NCBI GenBank assembly: GCA_038241255.1
Contig: JBBRFW010000075.1
Span: 1 to 18,188, forward strand
DNA from: Schlegelella_A sp038241255
Lineage (GTDB): Bacteria; Pseudomonadota; Gammaproteobacteria; Burkholderiales; Burkholderiaceae_C
Reading direction: 5' to 3'
DNA: 18,188 nt
Part shown: piece by piece, positions 1-7,777 of the stretch
Layout of the letters: every line of letters starts with the position of its first letter
Position numbering within the stretch: position 1 is the stretch's first letter
Program-made: the position numbers and the translations under genes
The notes under the pieces: generated by a model
Told to the model about the DNA's origin: nothing
Database searches by the model: none
What the model saw: only the letters and a program-made list of their open reading frames with translations

Positions 1-1
1 G

Positions 2-379
2 GCGGTCAAGGCCACGCTCGGTGCGTATCCCGAGCAGACGCTGGCCGATGCGGGCTACCGAAGCGAAGCGGTCTTCGAGGCGCTTGTCGGGCGCACCGAC
101 CTTGTCGTGGCGATCGGCCGCGAAGGCAAGAGCCACCGCCCCATCAACGAGGCAGTGCTACCGCGGACTGCGCAGATGGTGGCGAAAATGCAGACGCCCG
201 CGGCGCGCGAAGCCTATCGTCGGCGCAAGGGGCTTGCCGAACCGCCCAACGGCTGGATCAAGAGCGTCCTGGGGTTCCGCCAATTCAGCATGCGCGGTCT
301 GCACCGAGTGCAAGCGGAGTGGAAACTCGTTTGCATGGCGTTGAATCTGCGACGGATGGCCGCGATGCAGCCAGTGTGA
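2..379 (+). pseudogene. C-terminal part of an IS1182-type DDE transposase, cut by the window edge
   Basis: Reading frame 2 is open from the first bases to a TGA at 377-379 (about 125 residues). The translation carries hallmarks of the C-terminal part of DDE transposases of the IS1182 type (DDE_Tnp_1_6 region): LADAGYRSEAVFEAL near the start, then the block EPPNGWIKSVLGFRQFSMRG, then a tail ending CMALNLRRMA. The EPP-GWIK-LGFRQF block holds the last catalytic acidic region of this family. The 5' part lies outside the window, so whether the whole element is intact cannot be judged. The visible part has no internal stop, so it could be the end of a functional transposase; it is labelled partial for that reason. 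Family identity comes from recalled motifs, not a search. Confidence 0.8.
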
Positions 380-520
380 GGTCCGCAAATGCACGAAAAC
401 AAACCTCGCAGGCCTCGCCATAGGGCCACCACGGTCTCTGTCCGCCTCCGGCCCGCCCGCCGATCCCGCCAATCGCTTGCCGCCAGCTGATTTGCCAATA
501 TCAACTCGGCTTCAAAACGT

Positions 521-539
521 CTGCCGCCCAGACTCCTAG
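521..539 (+). repeat. Possible right end (inverted-repeat side) of the IS element
   Basis: The 142 bases after the transposase stop (380-521) contain no gene, which fits the non-coding tail of an insertion sequence. Reading inward from the outside, the sequence at 539-521 on the minus strand starts CTAGGAGTCTG. I associate that kind of GGAGTCTG/GGAGCCTG terminus with IS1182-like elements. The partner repeat is outside the window, so this is only a proposed boundary. The same CTA trinucleotide (536-538) supplies the stop codon of the neighbouring minus-strand gene. Confidence 0.25.
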
Positions 540-838
540 TCGACAAGCCTTACAAGCCGGTCGCGCATACTTCCCTCAACGAACAGATGCTTCCCTGATT
601 CGATGAGCGACCAGTATTTTTTATCACCCGGGAGCTTGGCACTCCGTTCCGCCGCCTGGTCCAGACTCTCGAAATCACCATACCAGTAGACCTTTGGCTC
701 GCCGTACATCTCGACGCCAAGCTTCATGTCGTAGCCGTAGGTTTTCCGGAAGTGAGCCACGATCTGGGCGCCGAACTTGAGCGCCTCGGGAACACCGGCA
801 ACGAGCTTGATGGTTGCGGTACGGGTGTAGCGGTACAT
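536..838 (-). CDS. Small hypothetical protein with a ferredoxin-like (dimeric alpha/beta barrel) pattern
   Basis: A 100-residue soluble protein with no signal peptide or membrane segment. The pattern reads strand (residues 2-12), helix (about 15-34), strand (37-45), strand (49-56), helix (58-80) and strand (about 86-99). This is the beta-alpha-beta-beta-alpha-beta order of the dimeric alpha/beta barrel superfamily (antibiotic-biosynthesis monooxygenase, Dabb and NIPSNAP-like proteins). No specific family was recognised, and no catalytic residue can be named. The ATG is preceded by GGGGGA five bases upstream, a good ribosome site. Codon use matches a real gene. The stop codon coincides with the proposed IS end, so the C-terminus may have been altered by the insertion. 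It is an isolated gene with no operon partner. Confidence 0.65.
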   Translation of the reverse strand: MYRYTRTATIKLVAGVPEALKFGAQIVAHFRKTYGYDMKLGVEMYGEPKVYWYGDFESLDQAAERSAKLPGDKKYWSLIESGKHLFVEGSMRDRLVRLVD

Positions 839-1261
839 GATGGTCCCCCAGTCGCGCCGAAGATGGCTCGAGAATTTTGCGCGCGCGGCCTATCGGCGGC
901 AAGCACAGCTTCAGCCCTTCCGCCCCGTCTAGAGCGGCGCGAGGCCTCCTATCGGAACATTCCGGGAGTCACGTCATTCCGCTTGGTGCCCCTGATTGCG
1001 GAAGAGGATGCGGGAGCACAGCGCTGAGGTGACTCACCAGCGATTGGCCATTCAATGTCACCGCCGCCCCAACACGAAGCTGAACACACTGGTCAAAGAA
1101 GTCAGAGGTGGGATCGCGTTGCTCAACATGGCTCACGGCTTCAAGGATGCGACAGTTGCCAAGCAGGTTCGATCCATGGCGGTGGAAAGCCTGAACAAGT
1201 CCCTGCCGGACGTTCAACACTCAAGCACTGGCTGAGCGCGTCGTTCTTCCGCGAAATACCA
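839..1261. other. About 420 bp without a supportable gene
   Basis: This stretch separates the small barrel protein from the 3' end of the TRAP permease gene. Short open frames occur on both strands (for example 996-1235 plus and 969-1220 minus), but neither translation resembles a known family and neither has a convincing ribosome site. Base composition looks a little lower in GC around 1040-1220 than in the genes to the right. It may be decayed sequence next to the mobile element. No clear terminator follows the TRAP permease stop at 1262-1264. Confidence 0.5.
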
Positions 1262-3127
1262 CTAGAGGAATCCGATCGAGAGCCACGGGATCGCGGCGAT
1301 CACGATGAGCGCTAGGAACAGCGCCCCGAGGTGCGGCCAGACGCGGCCGATGGCGCGATCGGGCGCGACCTTGCCGATCGCGCAGGCAGCGTAGAAGCCG
1401 ACGCCGAAGGGGGGAGTGAAGAGGCCGAGCCCCATCGCGAACACCGCCGTCATGGCATAGTGCACCTCGTGGATGCCAAGCGCCCGCGCCACCGGGAAGA
1501 GCAAGGGACCGAAGAGCACGATCGCCGGGATGCCTTCGAGGACGCTGCCAAGGATCGTAAAGGCGACGACAGAGATCGCCATGAACCCGGCCTTGCCGCC
1601 GGGCACGGCCGCCATGATGCCGACGAGCTTGGCCGAGAAGCCAGACTGCGTCAACGCCCAGGCCATCGCCGTGGCGCAGCCGATGATGAGCAGGATCGCC
1701 CCCGAGAGCGACGCCGTCTCGACGAGCATCGGATAGAGCCGGCGCCAGTCGAACTGGCGATAGACGAAGAGCCCCACGAGGAACGTGTAAGCGATGCCAA
1801 CGGTCGAGACCTCGGTCGCGGTGGCGACGCCCTCGACGACGACGGTGCGGATCACGACCGGCAGAGCCAACGCGGGCACGGCAATCCAGAGCGCGCGCCG
1901 GATCTCGGCGCTCGTCGAGCGACGAGCGCCGCTCCGGTCCTCGCCGCGCGATTGGAACCAGACGACCACCGCCAGCGCGAACATGCCGACGATGGCCGGC
2001 AGTAGGCCGCCGGTGAAGAGCGCCGCGATCGACACGCCGGTGACCGCGCCGATGGTGATCAGCACCAGGCTCGGCGGGATCGTCTCGCTCATCGCCCCCG
2101 AGGCCGAGAGAAGTGCGACTAGGTCGCCTTCGCGCGAGCCGCGCTTCTTCATCTCGGGAAAGAGCGCCGGCGCGACGGCCGCCATGTCGGCCGCCTTCGA
2201 GCCCGAGATACCCGAGACCAGGTACATCGCGCCGAGCAGTACGTACTGCAGGCCACCGCGCACGTGGCCGATGAGCGAAGCGAGGAAATCGACCATCGCC
2301 CGCGCCAGCCCGGTCATCTCAATCAGCGCGCCGAGGAAGACGAAGAGGGGCACGGAGAGCAGGATGAGGTGCGACATGCCCTCGTCCATGCGGCTGACAA
2401 CGATGGTGAGTGGCGTGTCGGTCGTGAGCGCGAGATAGGCGAGCGTGGCGATGCCGAAGGCGAACGCGATCGGCAGGCCAAGGATGACGCACACTGCGAC
2501 CAGGCCGACGAAGAAGATCAGCAGGTTGATGTTGCCGAACGTCGCGAACACCGGCTTCAGCAGCCAGAGCGCGCCGACGATCGCGGCGACGACAGCGGTC
2601 GCGCTGGCAGCGTCGCCGAGTGACGTGCGCTCGGCCAGCCGCGCCAAGGCGATCACCAGCAGCAGCACCGCGCCGACGCCGATTGCGGCCACGCGCACGC
2701 CATCGTGCCAGTCGAGCGCCGGCGTCATCACTATCCACTGGTCGACGAAGTGCTCGTGCGACGGCGCGATCATCATCGCCGCGAACAGGACGACGACGAC
2801 GATGCCGAGCGCCTCGACCCAGGCGCGCCGGCGCGGCCGCATCATGCCGATGAAGGTAGTGAGGCGCATGTGCTCGTCGCGGCGCAGCGCGATCACCGCG
2901 CCGAGCATCGCCAGCCACAGGAACAGGATCGAGGCGAGCTCGTCCGACCAGGTGAGCGGCGCGTTGAAGACGTAGCGCGAGATCACGCCGGCAAAGAGGA
3001 TCATCGCCTCGAGCGCCACGAGCACCGCCGCGGGAACCTCCGTCAGCAGCGCGAGCGCCCGGTCGAGGCGCGTCCAGCCGGGCCGGCGCAGCTTGCGACT
3101 GGCCGGCGGGACGGCGAGCGTCGTCAC
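1262..3127 (-). CDS. TRAP transporter permease, fused small (DctQ) and large (DctM) subunits
   Basis: This 621-residue integral membrane protein forms the inner-membrane part of a sodium-dependent tripartite (TRAP) uptake system for organic or sugar acids. Residues about 20-175 are a DctQ-like four-helix subunit (ISRYVFNAPLTWSDELA and the following FLWLAMLGA are typical). Residues about 195-621 are the DctM-like transporter, with SVPLFVFLGALIEMTGLA and GAMSETIPPSLVLI. Two-protein systems usually total about this length, so the fusion is complete. The start is GTG, with GAGG five bases upstream (3136-3133); no in-frame ATG lies nearby. It follows the DctP gene by 13 bases, so the two are surely co-transcribed. 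Substrate cannot be read from the permease; the binding protein and the lactonase/E1 context suggest an aldonate or related acid. Confidence 0.93.
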   Translation of the reverse strand: MTTLAVPPASRKLRRPGWTRLDRALALLTEVPAAVLVALEAMILFAGVISRYVFNAPLTWSDELASILFLWLAMLGAVIALRRDEHMRLTTFIGMMRPRRRAWVEALGIVVVVLFAAMMIAPSHEHFVDQWIVMTPALDWHDGVRVAAIGVGAVLLLVIALARLAERTSLGDAASATAVVAAIVGALWLLKPVFATFGNINLLIFFVGLVAVCVILGLPIAFAFGIATLAYLALTTDTPLTIVVSRMDEGMSHLILLSVPLFVFLGALIEMTGLARAMVDFLASLIGHVRGGLQYVLLGAMYLVSGISGSKAADMAAVAPALFPEMKKRGSREGDLVALLSASGAMSETIPPSLVLITIGAVTGVSIAALFTGGLLPAIVGMFALAVVVWFQSRGEDRSGARRSTSAEIRRALWIAVPALALPVVIRTVVVEGVATATEVSTVGIAYTFLVGLFVYRQFDWRRLYPMLVETASLSGAILLIIGCATAMAWALTQSGFSAKLVGIMAAVPGGKAGFMAISVVAFTILGSVLEGIPAIVLFGPLLFPVARALGIHEVHYAMTAVFAMGLGLFTPPFGVGFYAACAIGKVAPDRAIGRVWPHLGALFLALIVIAAIPWLSIGFL

Positions 3128-3140
3128 CGCGACCTCGATG

Positions 3141-4154
3141 TCAGGCGAGCTTGCCCGAGTACTTCTCGAGTTGCGCCATTGCCTCGTCGCCGAACTTGCC
3201 GCGCCACTCGCGGTAGAAGCCGGCTTTCGACAACGCGTCGCGGAACGACTTGTTGTCGGGGTAGTTGAAGGTCAGGCCCTTGGCCTTGAGCTGCGCCTCG
3301 AGACCGTTGTTAAGGCGACGGATGTCGTCGCGCTGCTTGAGCACCGCTTCGGTGACGTTCCTGGTGATCATCGCCTGCAGGTCGGGCGTGAGCGAAGCCC
3401 AGCGCTTGCCGTTGACGAGCACCCATTGACCGTCCCACATGTGGCCGGTCATGGAGCAGTACTTCTGTACCTCGTAAAGCTTGGCGAGGTCGATGACCGC
3501 GAGCGGGTTCTCCTGGCCTTCAACGACCTTGGTCTGCAGCGCCGAATAGACCTCGCTGAAATTGATGCTCGCTGGGGAAGCGTCGAGCGCTCTGAACATC
3601 GAGGTCCAAAGCGGGCTCACCGGCACGCGGATCTTGAAGCCCTTCAGGTCGGCGGCGGTGTTGATCGGCCGCGTGCTGCTCGTAATGTTGCGATAGCCGT
3701 TGTCGAGGCAGCGGTCGAAGACGTGCAGGTTGGCCTTCACGATCGCCGCGCGCACATGGGCGCCGAGATCGCCGTCCATAGCGCTCCAGACCGTCTGGTA
3801 GTCCTTGAACGCGAACGCCAGGCCGTTGATGCCGGCCACTGGAACGAGCGTCTGCAGGATCAGTCCAGAGAGCGGAAAGATGTCGATCGCGCCCGAGCGC
3901 ACCTGCGAGAGCATGTCAGTGTCGCCACCAAGCTGGTTGTTCGGGAAGATCTGGACGTCGACCTTGCCGTTGCTGTCGCGCTTGATCGCCTCGGCCGCCT
4001 CGCGGATGCGCACGTTGCTCGGGTGCGTCACCGGGATGTTGTTGGCCCACTTGAGCGTGATCGGCGCCGTCTGGGCAAACGCCGGACGGCCGGTGGCTGC
4101 GAGGGCGCCGCCGGCGGCGAGGCCTTGTACGAATTGTCTGCGGTCGAGGGTCAT
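3141..4154 (-). CDS. TRAP transporter periplasmic substrate-binding protein, DctP family
   Basis: This 337-residue exported protein captures the ligand for the adjacent TRAP permease. The N-terminus has a twin-arginine leader (D-R-R-Q-F-V at 4-9, then a hydrophobic stretch) with a likely cleavage after AFA at 27. Residues 172-176 (GFKIR) contain the conserved arginine (R176) that in this family binds the carboxylate of the ligand. EVYSALQTKVVEGQENP (201-217) is the second family signature. R176 therefore supports an acidic ligand. The ATG is preceded by GGGAG eight bases upstream. It lies 42 bases after the SDR gene and 13 before the permease, in one minus-strand transcription unit. The precise ligand is unknown. 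Confidence 0.93.
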   Translation of the reverse strand: MTLDRRQFVQGLAAGGALAATGRPAFAQTAPITLKWANNIPVTHPSNVRIREAAEAIKRDSNGKVDVQIFPNNQLGGDTDMLSQVRSGAIDIFPLSGLILQTLVPVAGINGLAFAFKDYQTVWSAMDGDLGAHVRAAIVKANLHVFDRCLDNGYRNITSSTRPINTAADLKGFKIRVPVSPLWTSMFRALDASPASINFSEVYSALQTKVVEGQENPLAVIDLAKLYEVQKYCSMTGHMWDGQWVLVNGKRWASLTPDLQAMITRNVTEAVLKQRDDIRRLNNGLEAQLKAKGLTFNYPDNKSFRDALSKAGFYREWRGKFGDEAMAQLEKYSGKLA

Positions 4155-4196
4155 GGTGTGTCTCCCGTGGGTGGTGCCGCTTGTCGAAAGCGAGTA

Positions 4197-4961
4197 TCAG
4201 TACATCATCAGGCCGTTGTCGGCAACGAGCGTCGAGCCCGTGATCGCCGACGCCGCAGGCGAGACCAGGAAGGTGATGGCGCTTGCGATCTCGCTCGCCT
4301 CGGCGCTGCGGTTCAGGACGTTCATGCCTTCGACGCGTTGGCGGTGCGCCTCATTCTTCCAGTGCTCGGCGATCATCGGCGTCAGAGTCGCTCCGGGCGC
4401 GATCGTGTTGACGCGAATGCCCTGGGTCGCAAGGGATCGCGCCGCGCTCTTGGTGAGCGCGAGTACGCCTCCCTTGCTCGCCGCGTACGCCGCGGTGCCG
4501 CTCAGGCCGCCGCCGCGCAGGCCGGCGACGCTTGCGACGGTGCAGATGCGCCCGCCCGCCTGCATGCGCTTGGCCGCCTCGCGGATGCAGAGAAACGTGC
4601 CGACGACGTTGACGTCGTAGACCGAGCGAAAGGTCGCAGCGGTGATGTCCATGAACGGCGTCGTCTCGGCGACGCCGGCGCTGGTGACGAGGACGTCGAG
4701 CCGGCCGAGGAAAGCGAAGGCCTGCGCGAAGGCTGTGACCAGGCGAGGCTCGTCGGACACGTCGGCGACGATCGCCGCGTGCTCGAGCCGATTGATCGTC
4801 GCGGCGGCTTCGGCACTGGCCTTCGAGCCTGCGGCGTCGACATCGATCCCGACGGTGCGATAGCCCCGGCGCGCGAGCTCGAGCACGGTTGCCGCGCCGA
4901 TGCCGCTGGCCGAGCCGGTGACGATGGCGGTCTGGCCCGCTGCGATGCCGTGGTCAGCCAT
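4197..4961 (-). CDS. Short-chain dehydrogenase/reductase (classical SDR)
   Basis: A 254-residue cytoplasmic NAD(P)-dependent oxidoreductase of the usual classical-SDR length. The cofactor motif TGSASGIG is at 15-22. The acidic residue D40 after the second strand favours NAD(H). The structural NAG motif appears as TSAG (93-96), with serine where asparagine is usual. The catalytic set is N118, S144, Y159 and K163 (Y-A-A-S-K). A GGGGAG ribosome site sits five bases before the ATG. It lies 15 bases after the E1 beta stop and 42 before the TRAP binding protein, so it probably oxidises a hydroxyl of the imported acid or sugar to give a keto substrate for the E1 enzyme (inference). Substrate is not predictable from sequence. 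Confidence 0.92.
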   Translation of the reverse strand: MADHGIAAGQTAIVTGSASGIGAATVLELARRGYRTVGIDVDAAGSKASAEAAATINRLEHAAIVADVSDEPRLVTAFAQAFAFLGRLDVLVTSAGVAETTPFMDITAATFRSVYDVNVVGTFLCIREAAKRMQAGGRICTVASVAGLRGGGLSGTAAYAASKGGVLALTKSAARSLATQGIRVNTIAPGATLTPMIAEHWKNEAHRQRVEGMNVLNRSAEASEIASAITFLVSPAASAITGSTLVADNGLMMY

Positions 4962-4976
4962 GCGATCTCCCCGATG

Positions 4977-5930
4977 TCAAAGCAGCCCGCGGGCCGCCTC
5001 GATGATGGCCGCCACGCTCAGTCTCGACACGTCTTCGAGCGGCCGCGAATAGCCGACCGGAATGCGCGGCGCGCCGATGCGGCGAACCGGAATCGTCAAA
5101 GCCTCGGCGACCGTCGCGGCGACCTCGGCGCCAAAGCCAGCGGCGCGCACGGCCTCATGCACGACGAGCAACTTGCCGGTGCGCCGCGCAGAAGCGAGCA
5201 CGGCGTCGCGATCCCAAGGCCAGAGGCTGCGCAGGTCGATCACCTCCGCCGACACGCCGTCGGCCGCGAGCGCCCCGGCGGCTTCGAGGCACGGCTGCAA
5301 CGCCCGCGACCAGGTGACGATCGTGAGCCGCCCGCCCGCCCGCACGACCCGAGCCGCGCCGATCGCGACCGCCGCATCGCGATCCACCTCGCCCTCGACG
5401 CCCCAGAGCTCCTTGTGCTCCATGTAGACGACCGGATCGTCGCTGGCGAGCGCGGCCTTGAGGAGGCTGTAGTTGTCCTGCGGCGTCGCCGGCGTGACGA
5501 CGACGAGCCCTGGAACGTGCGCGAACCACGCCTCCAGCGACTGCGAGTGCTGCGCCGCCGATGCGCTCCAGATGCCGATCGGCATGCGCGCGACGAGCGG
5601 CACGCGGCCTTGGCCGCCGAACATGAAGCGGTTCTTCGCCGCCTGGTTGACGATCTCGTCGATCGCGCACAGGGCGAAGTCGACCACGCGCATCTCGACC
5701 ACGGGGCGCAGGCCGGCGAGCGCCATGCCGACGGCCGCGCCCATGAAGTTGGCCTCCGAGATCGGCGTGTCGATCACGCGCGCCGCGCCAAACTCCTGCT
5801 GCAGGCCGCGGTACTGGCCAAAGACGCCCCCGCGGCCGAGGTCCTCGCCGAGGGCGACGACGTTCGGGTCGTCGCGCATGGCCTCGGCGAGAGCGAGCGC
5901 GGCCGCCTGAGCGTAGCTCATCACCGCCAT
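4977..5930 (-). CDS. TPP-dependent 2-oxoacid/acetoin dehydrogenase-type E1, beta subunit
   Basis: A 317-residue beta subunit (transketolase pyrimidine-binding and C-terminal domains) of a heterotetrameric TPP enzyme. GEDLG at 28-32 holds the glutamate that contacts the TPP aminopyrimidine. DTPISEANF (54-62), VNQAAKNRFMFGGQ and QHSQSLEAWFAHVPG (127-141) are typical of pyruvate/acetoin E1 beta. VVHEAVRAAGFGAE begins the C-terminal domain. The ATG at 5930 has GGAG seven bases upstream and overlaps the alpha gene by 10 bases. A second ATG at 5921 overlaps the alpha stop as TGATG, so translation is coupled either way. The family normally passes an acyl group to a lipoyl E2, but no E2 or E3 is in the window. 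Bigger open frames reading through the alpha gene are shadows. Confidence 0.93.
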   Translation of the reverse strand: MAVMSYAQAAALALAEAMRDDPNVVALGEDLGRGGVFGQYRGLQQEFGAARVIDTPISEANFMGAAVGMALAGLRPVVEMRVVDFALCAIDEIVNQAAKNRFMFGGQGRVPLVARMPIGIWSASAAQHSQSLEAWFAHVPGLVVVTPATPQDNYSLLKAALASDDPVVYMEHKELWGVEGEVDRDAAVAIGAARVVRAGGRLTIVTWSRALQPCLEAAGALAADGVSAEVIDLRSLWPWDRDAVLASARRTGKLLVVHEAVRAAGFGAEVAATVAEALTIPVRRIGAPRIPVGYSRPLEDVSRLSVAAIIEAARGLL

Positions 5931-6934
5931 TGGCCGGCTCCGGTGGTGACGACGTCCTCGAAGGCGGCGGCGGCCTCGGGCCACGGCGCGGCGTCTGCCG
6001 CGGCCAGGGCGGCGTCGATCTCGGCCGCGGCCTCGGCGTTGATCATGTCGACGGCCGCTGCGCTCGTCCCCGAGCCGAGAAGGCGCTCTCGCGCCAGCGA
6101 AAGCGGATCGAAACTGAACGCGCGCTGGACCTCCGCCGGATCGCGGTAGCTGCCGGTGTCGACCGACACGTGGCCTTTGAAGCGATACGTCACGGCGTGC
6201 AGCAGATGCGGGCCGCCGCCCGCGCGCACCTGGCTCGCGAATCGGCCCGCGGCCTCGTGCACCGCGAGCACGTCGTTTCCGTCGACGGTGACCGCCGGGA
6301 TGCCCATGCTCCCGGCTCGAGCGGCGGCGCCGCCGCCCGCGGTCATCGGGCCCGTGGGCGTCGTCGCAGAGATGCGGTTGTCCTCGCACACGAAGAGGAC
6401 CGGCAACCGGTAGACAGCAGCCCAGTTGAGTCCCTCGAGGAACGGCCCTCGATTGATGGCGCCGTCGCCGAAGAAGCAGGCGACGATCCCGGCGCGCGAG
6501 CGGATCTTGAGCGCGTGCGCCGCGCCGACCGCGATCGGGATGCCGGCGGCGACGACGCCGTTGGCGCCGAGCATGCCGACGCTGAAATCGGCGATGTGCA
6601 TCGAGCCGCCCTTGCCTTTGTTGGTGCCGGTCGCCCGGCCGAAGAGCTCGCACATCATCGACTTCACGTTCGCGCCCTTGGCGAGCGTATGGCCGTGGCC
6701 GCGGTGCGTCGACATGAGAAGGTCGGTGCGCGACAGGTGCGCGCATACGCCCGCGGCCACGGCCTCCTGCCCGGTCGATAGATGCAGCGGTCCTCGCACG
6801 CGAGCCGGCGTCGCGCTCGCGTCGATGCCCCAGGCGGCGACTCCGCCCTGGCTCGCGATCTCTGCAGCGTTCTCGAAGGCGCGGATGCGCGCCATGACTC
6901 GGTACAGATCGAGCAGCAATGCGGTGGAATTCAA
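5921..6934 (-). CDS. TPP-dependent 2-oxoacid/acetoin dehydrogenase-type E1, alpha subunit
   Basis: A 337-residue alpha subunit that binds the diphosphate of TPP. HRGHGH (77-82) and KGKGGSMH (106-113) are typical. The TPP motif GDGAINRG at 156-163 ends at C-E-D-N (183-186), where many relatives have N-N. The loop YRFKGHVS (250-257) corresponds to the segment that anchors TPP in PDH E1 alpha. The beta gene starts within its last codons, so the pair is co-translated. The start is unclear: the longest convincing frame begins with TTG at 6934 without a Shine-Dalgarno sequence, and the in-frame upstream TAG at about 7016 is not preceded by ATG or GTG. An internal ATG at codon 14 (MARIRAF) would clip the first helix. 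Close alternatives are acetoin dehydrogenase or pyruvate E1. Confidence 0.92.
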   Translation of the reverse strand: MNSTALLLDLYRVMARIRAFENAAEIASQGGVAAWGIDASATPARVRGPLHLSTGQEAVAAGVCAHLSRTDLLMSTHRGHGHTLAKGANVKSMMCELFGRATGTNKGKGGSMHIADFSVGMLGANGVVAAGIPIAVGAAHALKIRSRAGIVACFFGDGAINRGPFLEGLNWAAVYRLPVLFVCEDNRISATTPTGPMTAGGGAAARAGSMGIPAVTVDGNDVLAVHEAAGRFASQVRAGGGPHLLHAVTYRFKGHVSVDTGSYRDPAEVQRAFSFDPLSLARERLLGSGTSAAAVDMINAEAAAEIDAALAAADAAPWPEAAAAFEDVVTTGAGQWR

Positions 6935-7007
6935 GGTCTGCGATGCCCGATCGGCGGCGCTGTCGACGGTTCGGGACCTCTTCCCGGCCGCTTTCGACGC
7001 GCTCGAT

Positions 7008-7411
7008 TCATCCTAGCAGCCCGGCATCTCCGTATCTTCCCGGATCTCCCTCGATCGACGCATCGCGCGCGCGCTGAACGATCGGTCGGAAGTTTGGCCA
7101 GATCGCCTTGATCACGGCGGCGGCGGGAGGTCGGCAAGCCCGCGGAGAGCGTCGCCTCGAACACCTTCAGCACCGCGCGCCAAGCGGCGTCGCGGTGCCG
7201 GCCGCACCAGCCGTGCCGACGGCGAGGCCGTCGTCCTTGGTGTGGATCGCGGCGCGCGCCCGGCACCCAGCCGCCTGCGAGCGCGCGCCCCATCCGGTCG
7301 CCGCTGATCCACGACGCGCCGCTCGACGCGGCGATCACGTCGAAGAAAGCCTGGCGGTCGAGGCCCAGCCGCACGCCGCGCGCGATCGCCTCGGCCGCGG
7401 CGATCGGAGTT
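7008..7411 (-). pseudogene. Degraded C-terminal remnant of a 3-hydroxyisobutyrate/L-threonate dehydrogenase-like gene
   Basis: Three minus-strand frames, read in order, rebuild the C-terminal helical domain of the beta-hydroxyacid dehydrogenase family (NAD_binding_11). First comes IAAAEAIARGVRLGLD, with FFDVIAASSGASWISGDRM and LAGGW. Then, shifted by one base near 7255, HTKDDGLAVGTAGAAGTATPLGAR, matching the usual KD-LGLALD-A-GVPTPL block. Then LKVFEATLSAGL back in the first frame, then GLADLP, and finally AVIKAIW near 7105-7120, which matches the family ending AVIKAI. At least three frame changes are needed. The N-terminal Rossmann domain is absent, since the ApnL-like gene occupies the space where it should be. 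This is thus a truncated, inactivated relic. Relatives of the LtnD type oxidise L-threonate and similar acids. Confidence 0.75.
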
Positions 7412-7776
7412 GAGCGTACTGTGAACATAAGCCGTTGGTGCCGTCCTCGGCAGATCCGAAGTGTGCTGCTCAGACTTGGATACCCGCGCGACCGACCCAG
7501 CAGTCGGTTCGTTGCGCCGGCGAAAAGCAGACGTTCGAACTGCATCCAAGATTCCGAGCAGGCAACTATCGGCCCTGGGCGGCGGCAGATAGCGGCCGGC
7601 CAACACATCGTGCCATGGGGCGAACGGACCGCTTCCCGGATCGCGGAGGGTCAGGTCGTCCCAACGCTATCGGCAACCGCGCGAGGGATCGCCGGTCCGT
7701 GTCTGTCGATGGGCCACGTTGGACGCTCATCGCAGTCCCCGGGTCGCCGACTCGGATCGCATTCGGCTGTACCGAA
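7412..7776. other. Gap of about 365 bp downstream of the lactonase-like gene
   Basis: The stretch lies between the stop of the ApnL-like gene and the dehydrogenase relic. Open frames here are short and unlike any family I know, and none has a good ribosome site. Composition resembles decayed coding DNA. It may mark a deletion or rearrangement junction that removed the front of the dehydrogenase gene. Confidence 0.45.
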
Positions 7777-7777
7777 T
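7761..7777 (-). terminator. Small stem-loop at the lactonase stop codon (weak terminator candidate)
   Basis: A perfect six-base stem (ATTCGG / CCGAAT) encloses a five-base loop and begins at the TGA of the ApnL-like gene. No T-run follows on the minus strand, so intrinsic termination is doubtful; it could slow 3' decay instead. Confidence 0.25.

Noticed and set aside
996..1235. Plus-strand 79-codon frame in the left gap
   Set aside because: No recognised family, no convincing ribosome site, and an equally long frame lies opposite; not supportable as a gene.
3093..6149. Plus-strand open frame of 1018 codons
   Set aside because: It lies opposite the DctP, SDR and E1 beta genes, which have clear family motifs. 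The translation is charged, repetitive and unlike any protein; long antisense frames are expected in high-GC DNA.
4977..6746. Long minus-strand frame joining an Arg-rich 270-residue extension to E1 beta
   Set aside because: The extension is the wrong frame of the E1 alpha gene. The true beta start at 5930 has its own ribosome site and matches the family N-terminus.
4977..6934. Split transketolase (apulose-4-phosphate transketolase type) as identity of the TPP pair
   Set aside because: The alpha subunit has the GDGAINRG motif and HRGHGH/KGKGGSMH blocks of PDH/acetoin E1 alpha, not the transketolase forms.
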